A stretch of DNA of 64,000 nt from Winogradskyella pacifica (lineage in GTDB: Bacteria; Bacteroidota; Bacteroidia; Flavobacteriales; Flavobacteriaceae). Numbering within the stretch: position 1 is the first letter of the stretch; each line of letters starts with the position of its first letter. The stretch is from assembly GCF_013403915.1 (NCBI RefSeq), contig NZ_JABFDI010000009.1, positions 112,600-176,599 on the forward strand. The letters are read 5' to 3'. This document shows positions 1-8,745 of this stretch, piece by piece. The notes beneath the pieces are model-generated. The model had not been told where the DNA came from and ran no database searches. It saw only the letters and a list, made by a program, of their open reading frames with translations. Both the position numbers and the translations under genes were made by a program.

Positions 1-907
1 CAAGCTTATGACGAATGACATCTTTATCATCTAAATAGATAATACCAATACCTTCTACATTTTGCAATACCAAAAGCGCTTCTTTTAAACCTGAAATGGT
101 ACGACGTGGTAAATCCACTTGGCCTGGATCGCCTGTTAAAAGGAACTTTGCATTCTTTCCCATTCGGGTTAAGAACATTTTCATCTGTGCATGTGTCGTA
201 TTTTGTCCTTCATCTAAAATCACAAAGGCATTATCTAAAGTACGTCCTCGCATAAATGCTAATGGAGCTATTTGTATCACGCCCTTCTCCATGTAACTTT
301 CTAACTTTTCATGCGGAATCATATCACGTAAAGCATCATACAACGGTTGCATATAAGGATCTAACTTTTCCTTTAAATCACCTGGTAAAAACCCTAAGTT
401 TTCGCCAGCTTCAACCGCAGGACGCGTTAAAATAATACGCTTAACTTCTTTGCGTTTTAAAGCTTGTACAGCCAAAGCCACTCCGGTGTAGGTTTTACCA
501 GTTCCGGCAGGTCCAATGGCGAATACCATATCATTATTTCGCATACTTTCTACCAGCTTGCGTTGGTTGGCCGTTTGTGCTTTAATAAGTTTTCCGCCAA
601 CACCATGTACCAACACTTCATCACTTTTAGCAGACGTTGAGTAATCATCGCTACTTTGACTTGTTAATACACGCTCAATAACGTTTTCATCGAGCTTGTT
701 GTACTTTGCAAAATGCTTCATCAACATGGTCATTCTGCGATCAAACTCTTCAAGTAAATCTTCATCACCATAGGCCTTCAATTTATTACCTCTGGCTACT
801 ATTTTAAGTTTAGGAAAATACTTTTTAAGAAGTTCAATATTAGCGTTTTGTGCTCCGAAGAATTCCTTTGGAGATATTTCTTCGAGTTCTAGGATAAGTT
901 CATTCAA
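1..907 (-). CDS. phoH: PhoH family ATPase, 3' end cut by window edge
   Basis: About 302 residues are visible, and the C-terminus lies beyond position 1. The protein has a Walker A (GPAGTGKTYTG), a Walker B-like ILDEGQNT and the LTGDPGQVDLP segment of the PhoH P-loop ATPase family, thought to act in RNA metabolism with YbeY or RNases. The reading frame opens after a stop just upstream and has no ATG. I chose TTG at 905-907 because translation then begins NELILELEEISPKEFFGAQN, the usual N-terminus of flavobacterial PhoH. The gene is divergent from the SAM hydrolase gene. Family assignment is secure; the start codon is inferred. Confidence 0.93.
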   Translation of the reverse strand, partial: MNELILELEEISPKEFFGAQNANIELLKKYFPKLKIVARGNKLKAYGDEDLLEEFDRRMTMLMKHFAKYNKLDENVIERVLTSQSSDDYSTSAKSDEVLVHGVGGKLIKAQTANQRKLVESMRNNDMVFAIGPAGTGKTYTGVALAVQALKRKEVKRIILTRPAVEAGENLGFLPGDLKEKLDPYMQPLYDALRDMIPHEKLESYMEKGVIQIAPLAFMRGRTLDNAFVILDEGQNTTHAQMKMFLTRMGKNAKFLLTGDPGQVDLPRRTISGLKEALLVLQNVEGIGIIYLDDKDVIRHKL

Positions 908-1028
908 AAGCGAGCTACATTTAGTGTGTTAATATGTTTTCTTTTATTAATTTTGTAATTCTGTTGTATACACACAAAGCTAATAATTTTACAACCATAA
1001 TTCTTAAAAATATATCAACAATCAATTC

Positions 1029-1865
1029 ATGGCTATAATCACTTTAACGACTGATTTTGGAGAGAAAGACCACTTTGTAGGAGCCATAAAAGGATCTATT
1101 TATAGCGAGCTTGAACAGATTAATATTGTAGATATATCACATTCTATTTCGCCTTTCAACATTTCTGAAGCAGCATATATTATACAGAACGCCTATAGCA
1201 GTTTTCCAAAAGGAACGATTCACATGATTGGTATTGATTCCGAGTTAAGTCCTGAAAACAAGCACATTGCCATCAAATTAGACAACCATTACTTTATATG
1301 TGCTAACAATGGTATTATGAGTATGATTTGTGCAGAAATTGCTGCAGAAAAGATTGTTGAGATTAACATACACGATAGAGTTGAAACCAATTTCCCTGTT
1401 TTAGATATTTTTGTTAAAGTCGCTTGCCATATTGCACGTGGAGGAACTTTGGATGTTATAGGAAAAGTTATTAACAGTATTAAACCAATTAAAAATTTAA
1501 TACCGTTTGTAAACGACGAGCAGAATCAAATTATTGGTAGTGTGATCTATATCGATAATTATGGAAATGTGGTAACTAATATTAAACGGAAGTTTTTTGA
1601 ATCGCTTCAACAAGGAAGAGTATACGAAATATCCGCTCGAAGTCATAAATTTAAAACCATATTTAATAAATACAGCGACATTTTAAACGATGATCAAAAA
1701 GAGTCTAAACGCAATATAGAAGGTAAAGGTTTGGTTGTTTTTAACTCCTCTGGTTATATTGAAATTGCAGTGTATAAAAGTAATAATAGTACCGTTGGTA
1801 GTGCTTCTACTTTAATGGGATTAAAAACTATGGATACCGTAACCGTTAATTTCTTAAACCCATAA
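1029..1865 (+). CDS. SAM hydroxide adenosyltransferase (DUF62 / SAM_HAT family)
   Basis: A 278-residue protein of the family that contains the SAM-dependent chlorinases and fluorinases. In most bacteria its members hydrolyse S-adenosylmethionine to adenosine and methionine using water/hydroxide. The N-terminus ITLTTDFGEKDHFVGAIKG carries the conserved TDFG segment, followed by the VDISHSI motif and, in the C-terminal barrel domain, IYIDNYGNVVTNI. The length is normal for the family. The next gene starts 3 bases after its stop, so the two are probably co-transcribed. A possible -7 element (TAATTTTG, 948-955) lies about 75 bases upstream. The physiological role is not known. Confidence 0.9.
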   Translation: MAIITLTTDFGEKDHFVGAIKGSIYSELEQINIVDISHSISPFNISEAAYIIQNAYSSFPKGTIHMIGIDSELSPENKHIAIKLDNHYFICANNGIMSMICAEIAAEKIVEINIHDRVETNFPVLDIFVKVACHIARGGTLDVIGKVINSIKPIKNLIPFVNDEQNQIIGSVIYIDNYGNVVTNIKRKFFESLQQGRVYEISARSHKFKTIFNKYSDILNDDQKESKRNIEGKGLVVFNSSGYIEIAVYKSNNSTVGSASTLMGLKTMDTVTVNFLNP

Positions 1866-1868
1866 GCT

Positions 1869-2165
1869 TTGTTAGTAAGAATTGTAAAAATGAGTTTTGA
1901 ACCGTCTAAGATCGAAGAATTCTTGGCTAACTTTGAAGTCGTTAAAGACAAGATTCGAAATTTTGAAGGCTGTAATTTTTTAGAACTGTACCGCGATCAA
2001 AATACAACCAATATCTTTTTTACCTATAGCTATTGGAATTCTGAAGCTGATTTAAATAATTACCGACATTCTGATTTGTTTAAAGGTGTTTGGGCAAATA
2101 CAAAACCAATGTTTAATGCTAAACCTGAAGCTTGGAGTGTGGATAAGCTCGCTTCGCTTGAGTAG
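1869..2165 (+). CDS. Antibiotic biosynthesis monooxygenase (ABM) fold protein
   Basis: A 98-residue single-domain dimeric alpha-beta barrel protein of the ABM family (small cofactor-free monooxygenases and look-alikes). The start is TTG at 1869, three bases after the previous stop. The later in-frame ATG (1890) would remove the first beta strand (LVRIVKMSF), so TTG is preferred. The pattern FEGCNFLELYRD followed by FFTYSYWNSEADLNNYRHS is the usual core of the fold. Tight coupling to the SAM hydrolase gene suggests a two-gene operon. The substrate cannot be predicted, and despite the family name an antibiotic role is unlikely here. Confidence 0.8.
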   Translation: MLVRIVKMSFEPSKIEEFLANFEVVKDKIRNFEGCNFLELYRDQNTTNIFFTYSYWNSEADLNNYRHSDLFKGVWANTKPMFNAKPEAWSVDKLASLE

Positions 2166-2301
2166 GCAGTCTCAGTTTGCAGTTAAATTGAGTAAAAAAT
2201 AAAGTTAAGACTATAAAACAAACTATTACGTCGCTCAAAAAGAAGAGTTATAGGACGGACAGAACGCTAAGTAAATTAAAATAATTCAAACATTTCACTT
2301 T

Positions 2302-2378
2302 ACACTGAACACTGAACACTGAACACTGAACACTGAACACTGAACACTAAACACTGAACACTGAACACTGAATACTAA
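2302..2378. repeat. Tandem 8-bp repeat directly upstream of gldF
   Basis: About nine consecutive copies of the unit ACACTGAA end 3 bases before the gldF start codon. One inner copy reads ACACTAAA and the last is altered to ATACTAA. The array occupies the leader where a ribosome binding site would be expected. Slippage would change the length of the leader but not the reading frame. Confidence 0.9.
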
Positions 2379-2381
2379 TCT

Positions 2382-3104
2382 ATGCTAGCAATCTTAAAAA
2401 AAGAAATAAATACCTTCTTCGCGTCACCAATCGGTTATTTGGTTATTGGCGTCTTTTTATTACTCAATGGTTTATTTCTATGGGTTTTTAAAGGTGAATT
2501 CAACATTTTAGATAATGGATTAGCGAGTTTGTCATCCTTCTTTTTACTCGCACCTTGGATTCTTATTTTTTTGGTACCTGCTGTAACCATGCGCAGTTTT
2601 AGTGATGAAAAGAAACAAGGCACTTTAGAATTATTGGTTACTAAGCCTATATCACATTTTCAGATTGTATTAGGAAAATACCTTGGTGCTTTTGCACTTA
2701 TCCTAATGGCGCTTGTGCCAACCTTATTATATGTTTATACCGTTTCACAATTAGGAAATCCTGAAGGTAATCTCGATATGGGTAGCACTATTGGATCTTA
2801 TTTTGGGTTGTTATTTTTAGTAGGAGCTTATACAGCGATTGGCGTTTTTGCCTCTACCCTTTCCGATAATCAGATTGTGGCTTTTATTATTGCTGTTTTT
2901 ATCTGTTTCTTTTTCTATTTTGGGTTTGAAGGCCTTTCTAACTATACTATTTTAGACAACCTTGTTTATATGGAAAACCTAGGAATGTCAGCACATTATA
3001 ATAGTATGAGCCGCGGCGTTATTGACACAAGAGATTTAGTGTATTTTATAAGCATCTCCTTCGCTTTTTTACTATTTACAAAACTCAGAATCCAAAAACA
3101 ATAA
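2382..3104 (+). CDS. gldF: Gliding motility ABC transporter permease GldF
   Basis: A 240-residue ABC-2 type inner-membrane permease with about six membrane spans. The N-terminus MLAILKKEINTFFASPIGYL and the conserved TMRSFSDEKKQGTLELLVTKP loop are characteristic of GldF. In Flavobacterium, GldF works with the ATPase GldA (not in this window) and the substrate-binding GldG, and is needed for gliding. It is followed after one base by a small membrane protein gene and then gldG, so the three form an operon. The tandem repeat just upstream is odd for a core gene. Confidence 0.93.
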   Translation: MLAILKKEINTFFASPIGYLVIGVFLLLNGLFLWVFKGEFNILDNGLASLSSFFLLAPWILIFLVPAVTMRSFSDEKKQGTLELLVTKPISHFQIVLGKYLGAFALILMALVPTLLYVYTVSQLGNPEGNLDMGSTIGSYFGLLFLVGAYTAIGVFASTLSDNQIVAFIIAVFICFFFYFGFEGLSNYTILDNLVYMENLGMSAHYNSMSRGVIDTRDLVYFISISFAFLLFTKLRIQKQ

Positions 3105-3105
3105 C

Positions 3106-3603
3106 ATGATAATTACACCTTTATTAATTATATTCTTACTCATTGTATTTATACTACTGTTTTTGTTTCTAAACACGGTTGATAAACGCAAATGGCTATC
3201 TGGCTTAATCAGTTTAGTATTAACGCCTATTGTGTTTTTCTTTATGTTTTATCCGTTTTTAAATATTATAAGCAACTACCATTATCAAAAATATTTTGAT
3301 AGTGAGGCTTGGACAGAAAGTCCTTCTCTACGTTATGAAATGATTGATAACACAGTTGAATCTGACACATTAATTACTGCTTCAAAAGAACAAATCACCA
3401 CACTTTTAGGAAAAGAAGAATGGTTGACTTGGGATGACACAAAAAAAACTCACGACACCAATAAGTGGAATTATGGCCTTGGTATAGAACCCGGTGCGTT
3501 TACCGATAAAAGAGAATGTGTAGAAATTACGTTTAAAGATGATAAAGTCATTGCCGTAAGGCCTTATCAAGAAGAAATAACTTTTGAGAATGAAAAAGAA
3601 TAA
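3106..3603 (+). CDS. Unnamed membrane-anchored protein between gldF and gldG, BamE/SmpA-like tail
   Basis: A 165-residue protein with two hydrophobic segments at the N-terminus (about residues 3-22 and 34-57) and a soluble C-terminal domain. The domain has the pattern TTLLGKEEWLTWDD, then KWNYGLG, then VEITFKDDKVIAVRPY. This resembles the BamE/SmpA-type (LGxP...W.Y...I.F..g.V) fold seen in several small envelope proteins, but that is inference from the pattern only. The gene begins 1 base after gldF stops and overlaps the gldG start by 14 bases, so translational coupling with the gliding transporter is likely. Function unknown. Confidence 0.8.
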   Translation: MIITPLLIIFLLIVFILLFLFLNTVDKRKWLSGLISLVLTPIVFFFMFYPFLNIISNYHYQKYFDSEAWTESPSLRYEMIDNTVESDTLITASKEQITTLLGKEEWLTWDDTKKTHDTNKWNYGLGIEPGAFTDKRECVEITFKDDKVIAVRPYQEEITFENEKE

Positions 3604-5260
3604 ATCTATACTATATATAGTCGTTATTATTGTTGGACTCGTTATCGTTAATGCGATTTCAAGTTCTGTATATCAACGTTTCGATCTAACCAAAGACCAT
3701 CGTTACACACTTTCGGATGCTTCAAAATCATTAATCAGCGACTTAGATTCTCCGTTAATTATAGATGTTTTTTTAGAAGGTGATTTCCCTTCTGAATTCA
3801 GATTACTTCAAACTGAAGTTAAACAAATTGTAGATGAATTTCAATTAGCATCTAACCAAATATTTGTCAATTATATTGATCCTGTTGAAGATGAAACCAC
3901 ACGCCAACAATATATTGAACAACTTACAAATGCTGGCCTAGAACCCTACATCAACACAGATAACAGCACAGGCAAAGTCACGCAAGACATTATTTTCCCA
4001 TGGGCTTTTGCGAGTTATAAAGATCAAACATTAAAAATTCCACTTCTAAAAAAAAGTATCACGCAAGGTTTACAAGAACAAATTAATAATTCGGTACAAG
4101 CTTTAGAATATGCATTCGCAGACGGTTTTAGTAAACTGGTCAATGCAAAAGCTAAAAAGATTGCAATCTTAAAAGGTAACGGGGAATTAGATGATTTATA
4201 CATCGCTGATTTTCTAAAAACTGTAAAACCGTATTATAATTTAGCGCAATTTACTTTAGATAGCGTCGCTACGAATCCACAAGGCACCTTAGATAATCTT
4301 ACATACTACGATTTAATTATTGCGGCAAAACCAAGTGTTCCGTTCACTGAAAATGAAAAGTTAGTTTTAGATCAATATACTATGAATGGGGGTAAAAGTC
4401 TATGGCTTACTGAGTCTGTTGTTATGGATAAGGACAGTTTGCTAAATGATGCTGGTACTGGTGTTTCAATTATGCGCGATTTACATTTAAATGATTTCTT
4501 CTTCAAATACGGTGTAAGAATCAATCCTACTTTAGTAAAAGACCTCTATTCTGCTCCAATTATGTTGTCTATTGGAGAAGGCAGCCAAGCACAAATGCAA
4601 CCTATACAATGGCAATATTCGCCTTTGGCAGCATCCAACCCTAATCATTCCATTACTAAAAATTTAAACTTAGTAAAATTTGATTTTGCGAGTCCGATTG
4701 ACACATTAAAAAATGGTATTAAAAAATCAATCTTATTACAGAGTTCACCAAAATCAAAACTAGAAGGTGCACCAACTACAATTTCATTAGCAAATGTCAC
4801 TAACTCACCAAATGAAGAAAGTTACAGTCTAGGCCCACAAAATTTAGCTGTGCTTTTAGAAGGTGAATTTTCTTCGGTATATGATCAGCGTGTTCTTCCT
4901 TTTAAGGTGAAGAACTTTAAATCTAAAAGTACTGCTACTAAAATGGTAGTGATTTCTGATGGAGACCTTATAAAAAATGAAGTCATTAGAAACAGACCAC
5001 AAGAATTGGGCTTTGATCAACTCACCGGAAAATCATTCGGAAATAAAGAATTTCTGCTAAATTCGGTGAATTACCTCTTGGACGATTCTGGACTTATAAA
5101 CATAAGATCTAAAGAAATAAATGTCGCTTTTTTAGATGCGGAAAAAATTAAAGATAATAAATCCACATGGCAATTTATTAATATTGCTTTGCCACTCATA
5201 CTTTTAGGACTGTTTGGTTTTGTATTTAACTATTTAAGAAAACGTAAATATGCCGCTTAA
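3590..5260 (+). CDS. gldG: Gliding motility ABC transporter substrate-binding protein GldG
   Basis: About 556 residues. An N-terminal membrane anchor (SILYIVVIIVGLVIVNAISS) precedes the YQRFDLTKDHRYTLSDASK motif shared by GldG and other ABC_transp_aux proteins. A second span sits at the C-terminus (INIALPLILLGLFGFVFNYL). I chose the ATG at 3590 rather than the TTG two codons earlier because MKKNKS is a standard start. It overlaps the preceding gene by 14 bases. GldG is an accessory membrane subunit of the GldAFG transporter. Confidence 0.93.
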   Translation: MKKNKSILYIVVIIVGLVIVNAISSSVYQRFDLTKDHRYTLSDASKSLISDLDSPLIIDVFLEGDFPSEFRLLQTEVKQIVDEFQLASNQIFVNYIDPVEDETTRQQYIEQLTNAGLEPYINTDNSTGKVTQDIIFPWAFASYKDQTLKIPLLKKSITQGLQEQINNSVQALEYAFADGFSKLVNAKAKKIAILKGNGELDDLYIADFLKTVKPYYNLAQFTLDSVATNPQGTLDNLTYYDLIIAAKPSVPFTENEKLVLDQYTMNGGKSLWLTESVVMDKDSLLNDAGTGVSIMRDLHLNDFFFKYGVRINPTLVKDLYSAPIMLSIGEGSQAQMQPIQWQYSPLAASNPNHSITKNLNLVKFDFASPIDTLKNGIKKSILLQSSPKSKLEGAPTTISLANVTNSPNEESYSLGPQNLAVLLEGEFSSVYDQRVLPFKVKNFKSKSTATKMVVISDGDLIKNEVIRNRPQELGFDQLTGKSFGNKEFLLNSVNYLLDDSGLINIRSKEINVAFLDAEKIKDNKSTWQFINIALPLILLGLFGFVFNYLRKRKYAA

Positions 5261-5345
5261 ATTTCGGTCATTTTCACCCTTGATTTCAGACCCTAAAGCG
5301 CATAATTTGTTAATAAGTTTGTTTTAAAAAACCCTTCTATTAGGA

Positions 5346-5353
5346 TATATTTG
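5346..5353 (+). promoter_or_regulatory. Candidate -7 element (TANNTTTG) for dnaN
   Basis: TATATTTG matches the Bacteroidetes sigma-A -7 consensus TANNTTTG, about 130 bases before the dnaN start. A TTG lies upstream but farther than the usual spacing, so the -33 element is not convincing. The leader downstream is long and has no gene. Confidence 0.35.
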
Positions 5354-5482
5354 TAATACCAATTAAAAGTATAAAACACATCTATTCAGCATGAAACATC
5401 TAACCAAATGAGGTCAGATTTTATATTAAACTTTCATTAAGGTGTTCTTTGTGTCGGATACAAAACAATTAAGATATAACAC

Positions 5483-6601
5483 ATGAAATTCATTGTTTCA
5501 AGTACCTATTTATTAAAACAGCTCCAAGTATTAGGAGGGGTTATTAATAACAGTAATACACTACCTATTTTAGATAATTTCTTATTTGAACTAAGCCTAT
5601 CAAAATTAACGATTTCGGCTAGTGATTTAGAAACGACAATGTCTGCAACAATTGATGTTGAAAGTGATTCTGAAGGCAGCATTGCGTTACCTGCAAGATT
5701 ACTTTTAGATACCTTAAAGACATTTCCTGAGCAACCTTTAACCTTTGTTGTTGAAGAAAACAATACGGTAGAAATTAGCTCTAATCATGGTAAATATGCT
5801 TTAGCTTATGCTGATGGTGCAGAATTTCCAAATGCTGTATCTATTGAAGATGCTAGTACAACAACCATTATGGGAGACATCTTAGCAACAGCAATTAGTA
5901 AAACAATTTTTGCTGCTGGTAATGATGACTTAAGACCAGTAATGAGTGGTGTATTCTTTCAGTTTTCTCAAGATAATTTAACCTTTGTAGCAACGGATGC
6001 TCATAAATTGGTAAAATATACTAGAAACGATGTTAGCGCAACTGAAACAGCAGAATTCATTATGCCTAAAAAGCCTTTAAATCTTTTAAAGGGTATTTTA
6101 TCAGGAAGTGATGATGATGTATTAGTAGAATACAACGAATCTAATGCCAAGTTTACTTTTGAAAACTCAGTATTAATTTGTCGTTTAATCGATGGAAAAT
6201 ATCCTAATTACGAAGCGGTAATTCCTAAAGAGAACCCAAATAAATTAGTAATAGATAGAACACAATTTTTAAACTCTGTACGTCGTGTTAGTATTTTCTC
6301 TAACAAAACAACGCATCAAATTCGTTTAAAAATCGCTGGTGCAGAATTAAACATCTCTGCGGAAGACATCGATTACTCAAACAAAGCAGAAGAGCGTTTA
6401 ACATGTGATTACCAAGGTGATGATATGCAAATTGGTTTTAACTCGCGCTTCTTAACAGAAATGATAAATAACTTAAACTCAGATAACGTTCAGTTAGAAA
6501 TGAGTTTACCAAATAGAGCTGGTATTTTAACGCCAATTGATGGTTTAGATGAAGGTGAGCATGTTACAATGCTTGTTATGCCAGTGATGTTGAATAATTA
6601 A
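5483..6601 (+). CDS. dnaN: DNA polymerase III beta subunit (sliding clamp)
   Basis: A 372-residue protein, the usual length for the bacterial sliding clamp. It has the three-domain pattern: MKFIVSSTYLLKQLQVLGGVIN at the N-terminus, VMSGVFFQF and FVATDAHKLVKY in the second domain, and a C-terminal VTMLVMPVMLNN that matches the conserved MPMR-type end in Bacteroidetes form. The homodimeric ring tethers the replicative polymerase to DNA. It is transcribed away from gldG after a 220-base gap and ends at a strong hairpin terminator. Confidence 0.98.
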   Translation: MKFIVSSTYLLKQLQVLGGVINNSNTLPILDNFLFELSLSKLTISASDLETTMSATIDVESDSEGSIALPARLLLDTLKTFPEQPLTFVVEENNTVEISSNHGKYALAYADGAEFPNAVSIEDASTTTIMGDILATAISKTIFAAGNDDLRPVMSGVFFQFSQDNLTFVATDAHKLVKYTRNDVSATETAEFIMPKKPLNLLKGILSGSDDDVLVEYNESNAKFTFENSVLICRLIDGKYPNYEAVIPKENPNKLVIDRTQFLNSVRRVSIFSNKTTHQIRLKIAGAELNISAEDIDYSNKAEERLTCDYQGDDMQIGFNSRFLTEMINNLNSDNVQLEMSLPNRAGILTPIDGLDEGEHVTMLVMPVMLNN

Positions 6602-6632
6602 GAGCTTATTTCTTGCAACTTAATTCAATACA

Positions 6633-6660
6633 AAAAGGCTCACCAATTGGTGAGCCTTTT
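6633..6660. terminator. Bidirectional intrinsic terminator between dnaN and DUF4870 gene
   Basis: A perfect 12-bp stem (AAAAGGCTCACC / GGTGAGCCTTTT) with an AATT loop. It has a T-run on the plus strand for dnaN and, as its complement, on the minus strand for the convergent gene. Confidence 0.9.
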
Positions 6661-6680
6661 ACTTTCCATATCTTTAACTA

Positions 6681-7043
6681 CTAACTAATAAAATTAAGAG
6701 ACAATGGATAGCTTGGTAATTCTCCGTTACTAGCTTTTATTGCATTTATAATTGGCATAACAAATGCCAAAATAGCAACTAATATTAAGGTTAAAATTCC
6801 CAATCCAACAACAAAGATTAACGGAATACTAATTATAGAATAGATAAGCATGCTTAATTGAAAATTCAGAATAGATTTTCCATGAGCATCCATACCTTCA
6901 ACTTGATCTTTTTGAGTTGCCCAAATAATTAAAGGTGCTAATAGCCCTCCAAAACCTGTAACATAAGTTAATAATTGCGATAAATGTGTTATAACTAATA
7001 ATTGATTGTCTGTGCGTTTAAGCGTGTGATAATTTGATTCCAT
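6681..7043 (-). CDS. DUF4870 family small membrane protein
   Basis: About 120 residues with three hydrophobic segments. The pattern is that of DUF4870 (Tic20-like) proteins: HLSQLLTYVTGFGGLLAPLIIW, then KDQVEGMDAHGKSILNFQLS, then two C-terminal spans. I chose the ATG at 7043 (MESNYHTLKRTDNQLL). Upstream in-frame codons would need a TTG start and add an atypical tail. The family is widespread and has no proven function. It stands alone, convergent with dnaN. Confidence 0.85.
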   Translation of the reverse strand: MESNYHTLKRTDNQLLVITHLSQLLTYVTGFGGLLAPLIIWATQKDQVEGMDAHGKSILNFQLSMLIYSIISIPLIFVVGLGILTLILVAILAFVMPIINAIKASNGELPSYPLSLNFIS

Positions 7044-7308
7044 AATTGATGATTTTACATTTATATGACGCAAATGGATTTAATTTGTTACACTTCATAT
7101 ATAAAATTAACAAAATTAAGAAATTCCATCCCACTTCCCGAAAACCTCACTTTACTAAAATAGTTTCAGATATGCGTAATCTTTATTAGTTCTTCCCTTT
7201 CCGAATGGCAAAATATCCTTAAATTTATTCTCTTATTTTTTTTTAAAATTCTTAACAAGACATCTTTTCACTTTTTGGATATCTTTTAAAGATATAATCT
7301 AGATTCTT

Positions 7309-8706
7309 ATGAATATTACAGCTGCATATACCGACCTCTATCAAATCACAATGGCTCAAGTTTACTTTGGCACTAAACCCGATGGACGAGCGGTCTTCGA
7401 TTATTATTTTCGACATAATCCATTTAAAAGTGGTTATTCTATTTTTGCAGGACTAGAAGATGTTTTGGAAATTCTTGAAACCCTTGAGTTCTCATCATCA
7501 GATATTTCATATTTAAAACAAAAAGGGTTTGAAAGCGATTTTCTAGATTATTTAAAGAACTTCCGCTTTAAAGGAAACATTTATTCGAGTAAAGAAGGTG
7601 ATGTGGTGTTTCCCAACCGACCTATCTTACAAGTGGAGGCTAATATTATAGAAGCTCAGATTATTGAGACGCTTTTACTAAACATTCTTAATTTTCAAAC
7701 TTTAATTGCTACAAAAGCTAGTAGAATAAGATTTAGCGCTAAAGACGGAATTCTATTAGATATGGGCTTACGTCGTGCACATGCTACTGGTGGCTATTAT
7801 GCCTCTAGAGCAGCTGCAATTGGTGGGTTTGACAGCACAAGTAATGTTAAGGCTGCTGAGGATTATAATATACCTTCGTCTGGCACCATGGCACATTCTT
7901 TTATACAAAGTTATGACGAGGAATTACAAGCTTTTCGAGATTTTTCTAAAATGCGACCAGAAAATTGTGTCCTCTTAATTGACACCTACAATACGCTTAA
8001 AAGCGGACTACCAAACGCCATAACTGTGGCCAAAGAAATGGAGATACAAGGAGAGCGATTGCTAGGCGTACGTTTAGATAGTGGTGATTTAGCGTATCTA
8101 TCTAAAAAAACGCGTGCTATCCTCGATGATGCTAATTTAGGTTACGTAAAAATTGTAGCATCGAACCAATTGGATGAATATGTCATAAAAAGTTTGAAAG
8201 AACAAGGTGCACCTATTGATATTTTTGGTGTGGGCACAAACCTAGTCACCGGAAAACCAGATGCTGCCATGGACGGTGTTTATAAATTAGCAGAATATAA
8301 TGATACACCAAGAATTAAACTTTCTGAAAATATTATTAAAACATCGCTACCATTTAAAAAGCAAGTTTACCGAATGATAGACGACAATGGCATGTTTTAC
8401 GGTGCTGATGCGATAGCACTTTTTTCTGAAGGCGACGTTGATCTTATGGAACACCCTTTTGATACAACAAAAAGTTTAGACCTTAATTCTTTTAAACATG
8501 AACCGTTGCTTGAACAAGTCATGAAAAATGGAAAACGAATAGTTCCATCTCGAACCGTGACTGAAATTTCGAAATATTCTCAATCGCGTTTAGAACAACT
8601 TCCTAATGAATACAAACGTTTTCAAAATCCACATATTTACAAAATCGGACTTAGCTCAACACTTAAGAAAGAACGTGATACTTTAATAAAAAAACATAAA
8701 TTCTAA
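7309..8706 (+). CDS. pncB: Nicotinate phosphoribosyltransferase
   Basis: A 465-residue NAPRTase that makes nicotinate mononucleotide from nicotinate and PRPP (Preiss-Handler NAD salvage). Recognisable segments are MNITAAYTDLYQITMAQVYF, FDYYFRHNPFKSGYSIFAG, LIDTYNTLKSGLPNAI, GVRLDSGDLAYLSKK and the phosphate-binding IDIFGVGTNLVT. pncA follows after 39 bases in the same direction, giving the complete nicotinamide to NaMN route. Confidence 0.96.
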   Translation: MNITAAYTDLYQITMAQVYFGTKPDGRAVFDYYFRHNPFKSGYSIFAGLEDVLEILETLEFSSSDISYLKQKGFESDFLDYLKNFRFKGNIYSSKEGDVVFPNRPILQVEANIIEAQIIETLLLNILNFQTLIATKASRIRFSAKDGILLDMGLRRAHATGGYYASRAAAIGGFDSTSNVKAAEDYNIPSSGTMAHSFIQSYDEELQAFRDFSKMRPENCVLLIDTYNTLKSGLPNAITVAKEMEIQGERLLGVRLDSGDLAYLSKKTRAILDDANLGYVKIVASNQLDEYVIKSLKEQGAPIDIFGVGTNLVTGKPDAAMDGVYKLAEYNDTPRIKLSENIIKTSLPFKKQVYRMIDDNGMFYGADAIALFSEGDVDLMEHPFDTTKSLDLNSFKHEPLLEQVMKNGKRIVPSRTVTEISKYSQSRLEQLPNEYKRFQNPHIYKIGLSSTLKKERDTLIKKHKF

Positions 8707-8745
8707 ACGAGTCTAACAAATCAATTCAAAATAAAAAATCTACTG

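Noticed and set aside
96..296. Rightward 66-codon ORF
   Set aside because: It is the antisense shadow of phoH, whose P-loop ATPase motifs are unambiguous.
2302..2378. Possible CRISPR array
   Set aside because: The repeats are 8 bp and contiguous with no spacers; this is a microsatellite-type tandem repeat.
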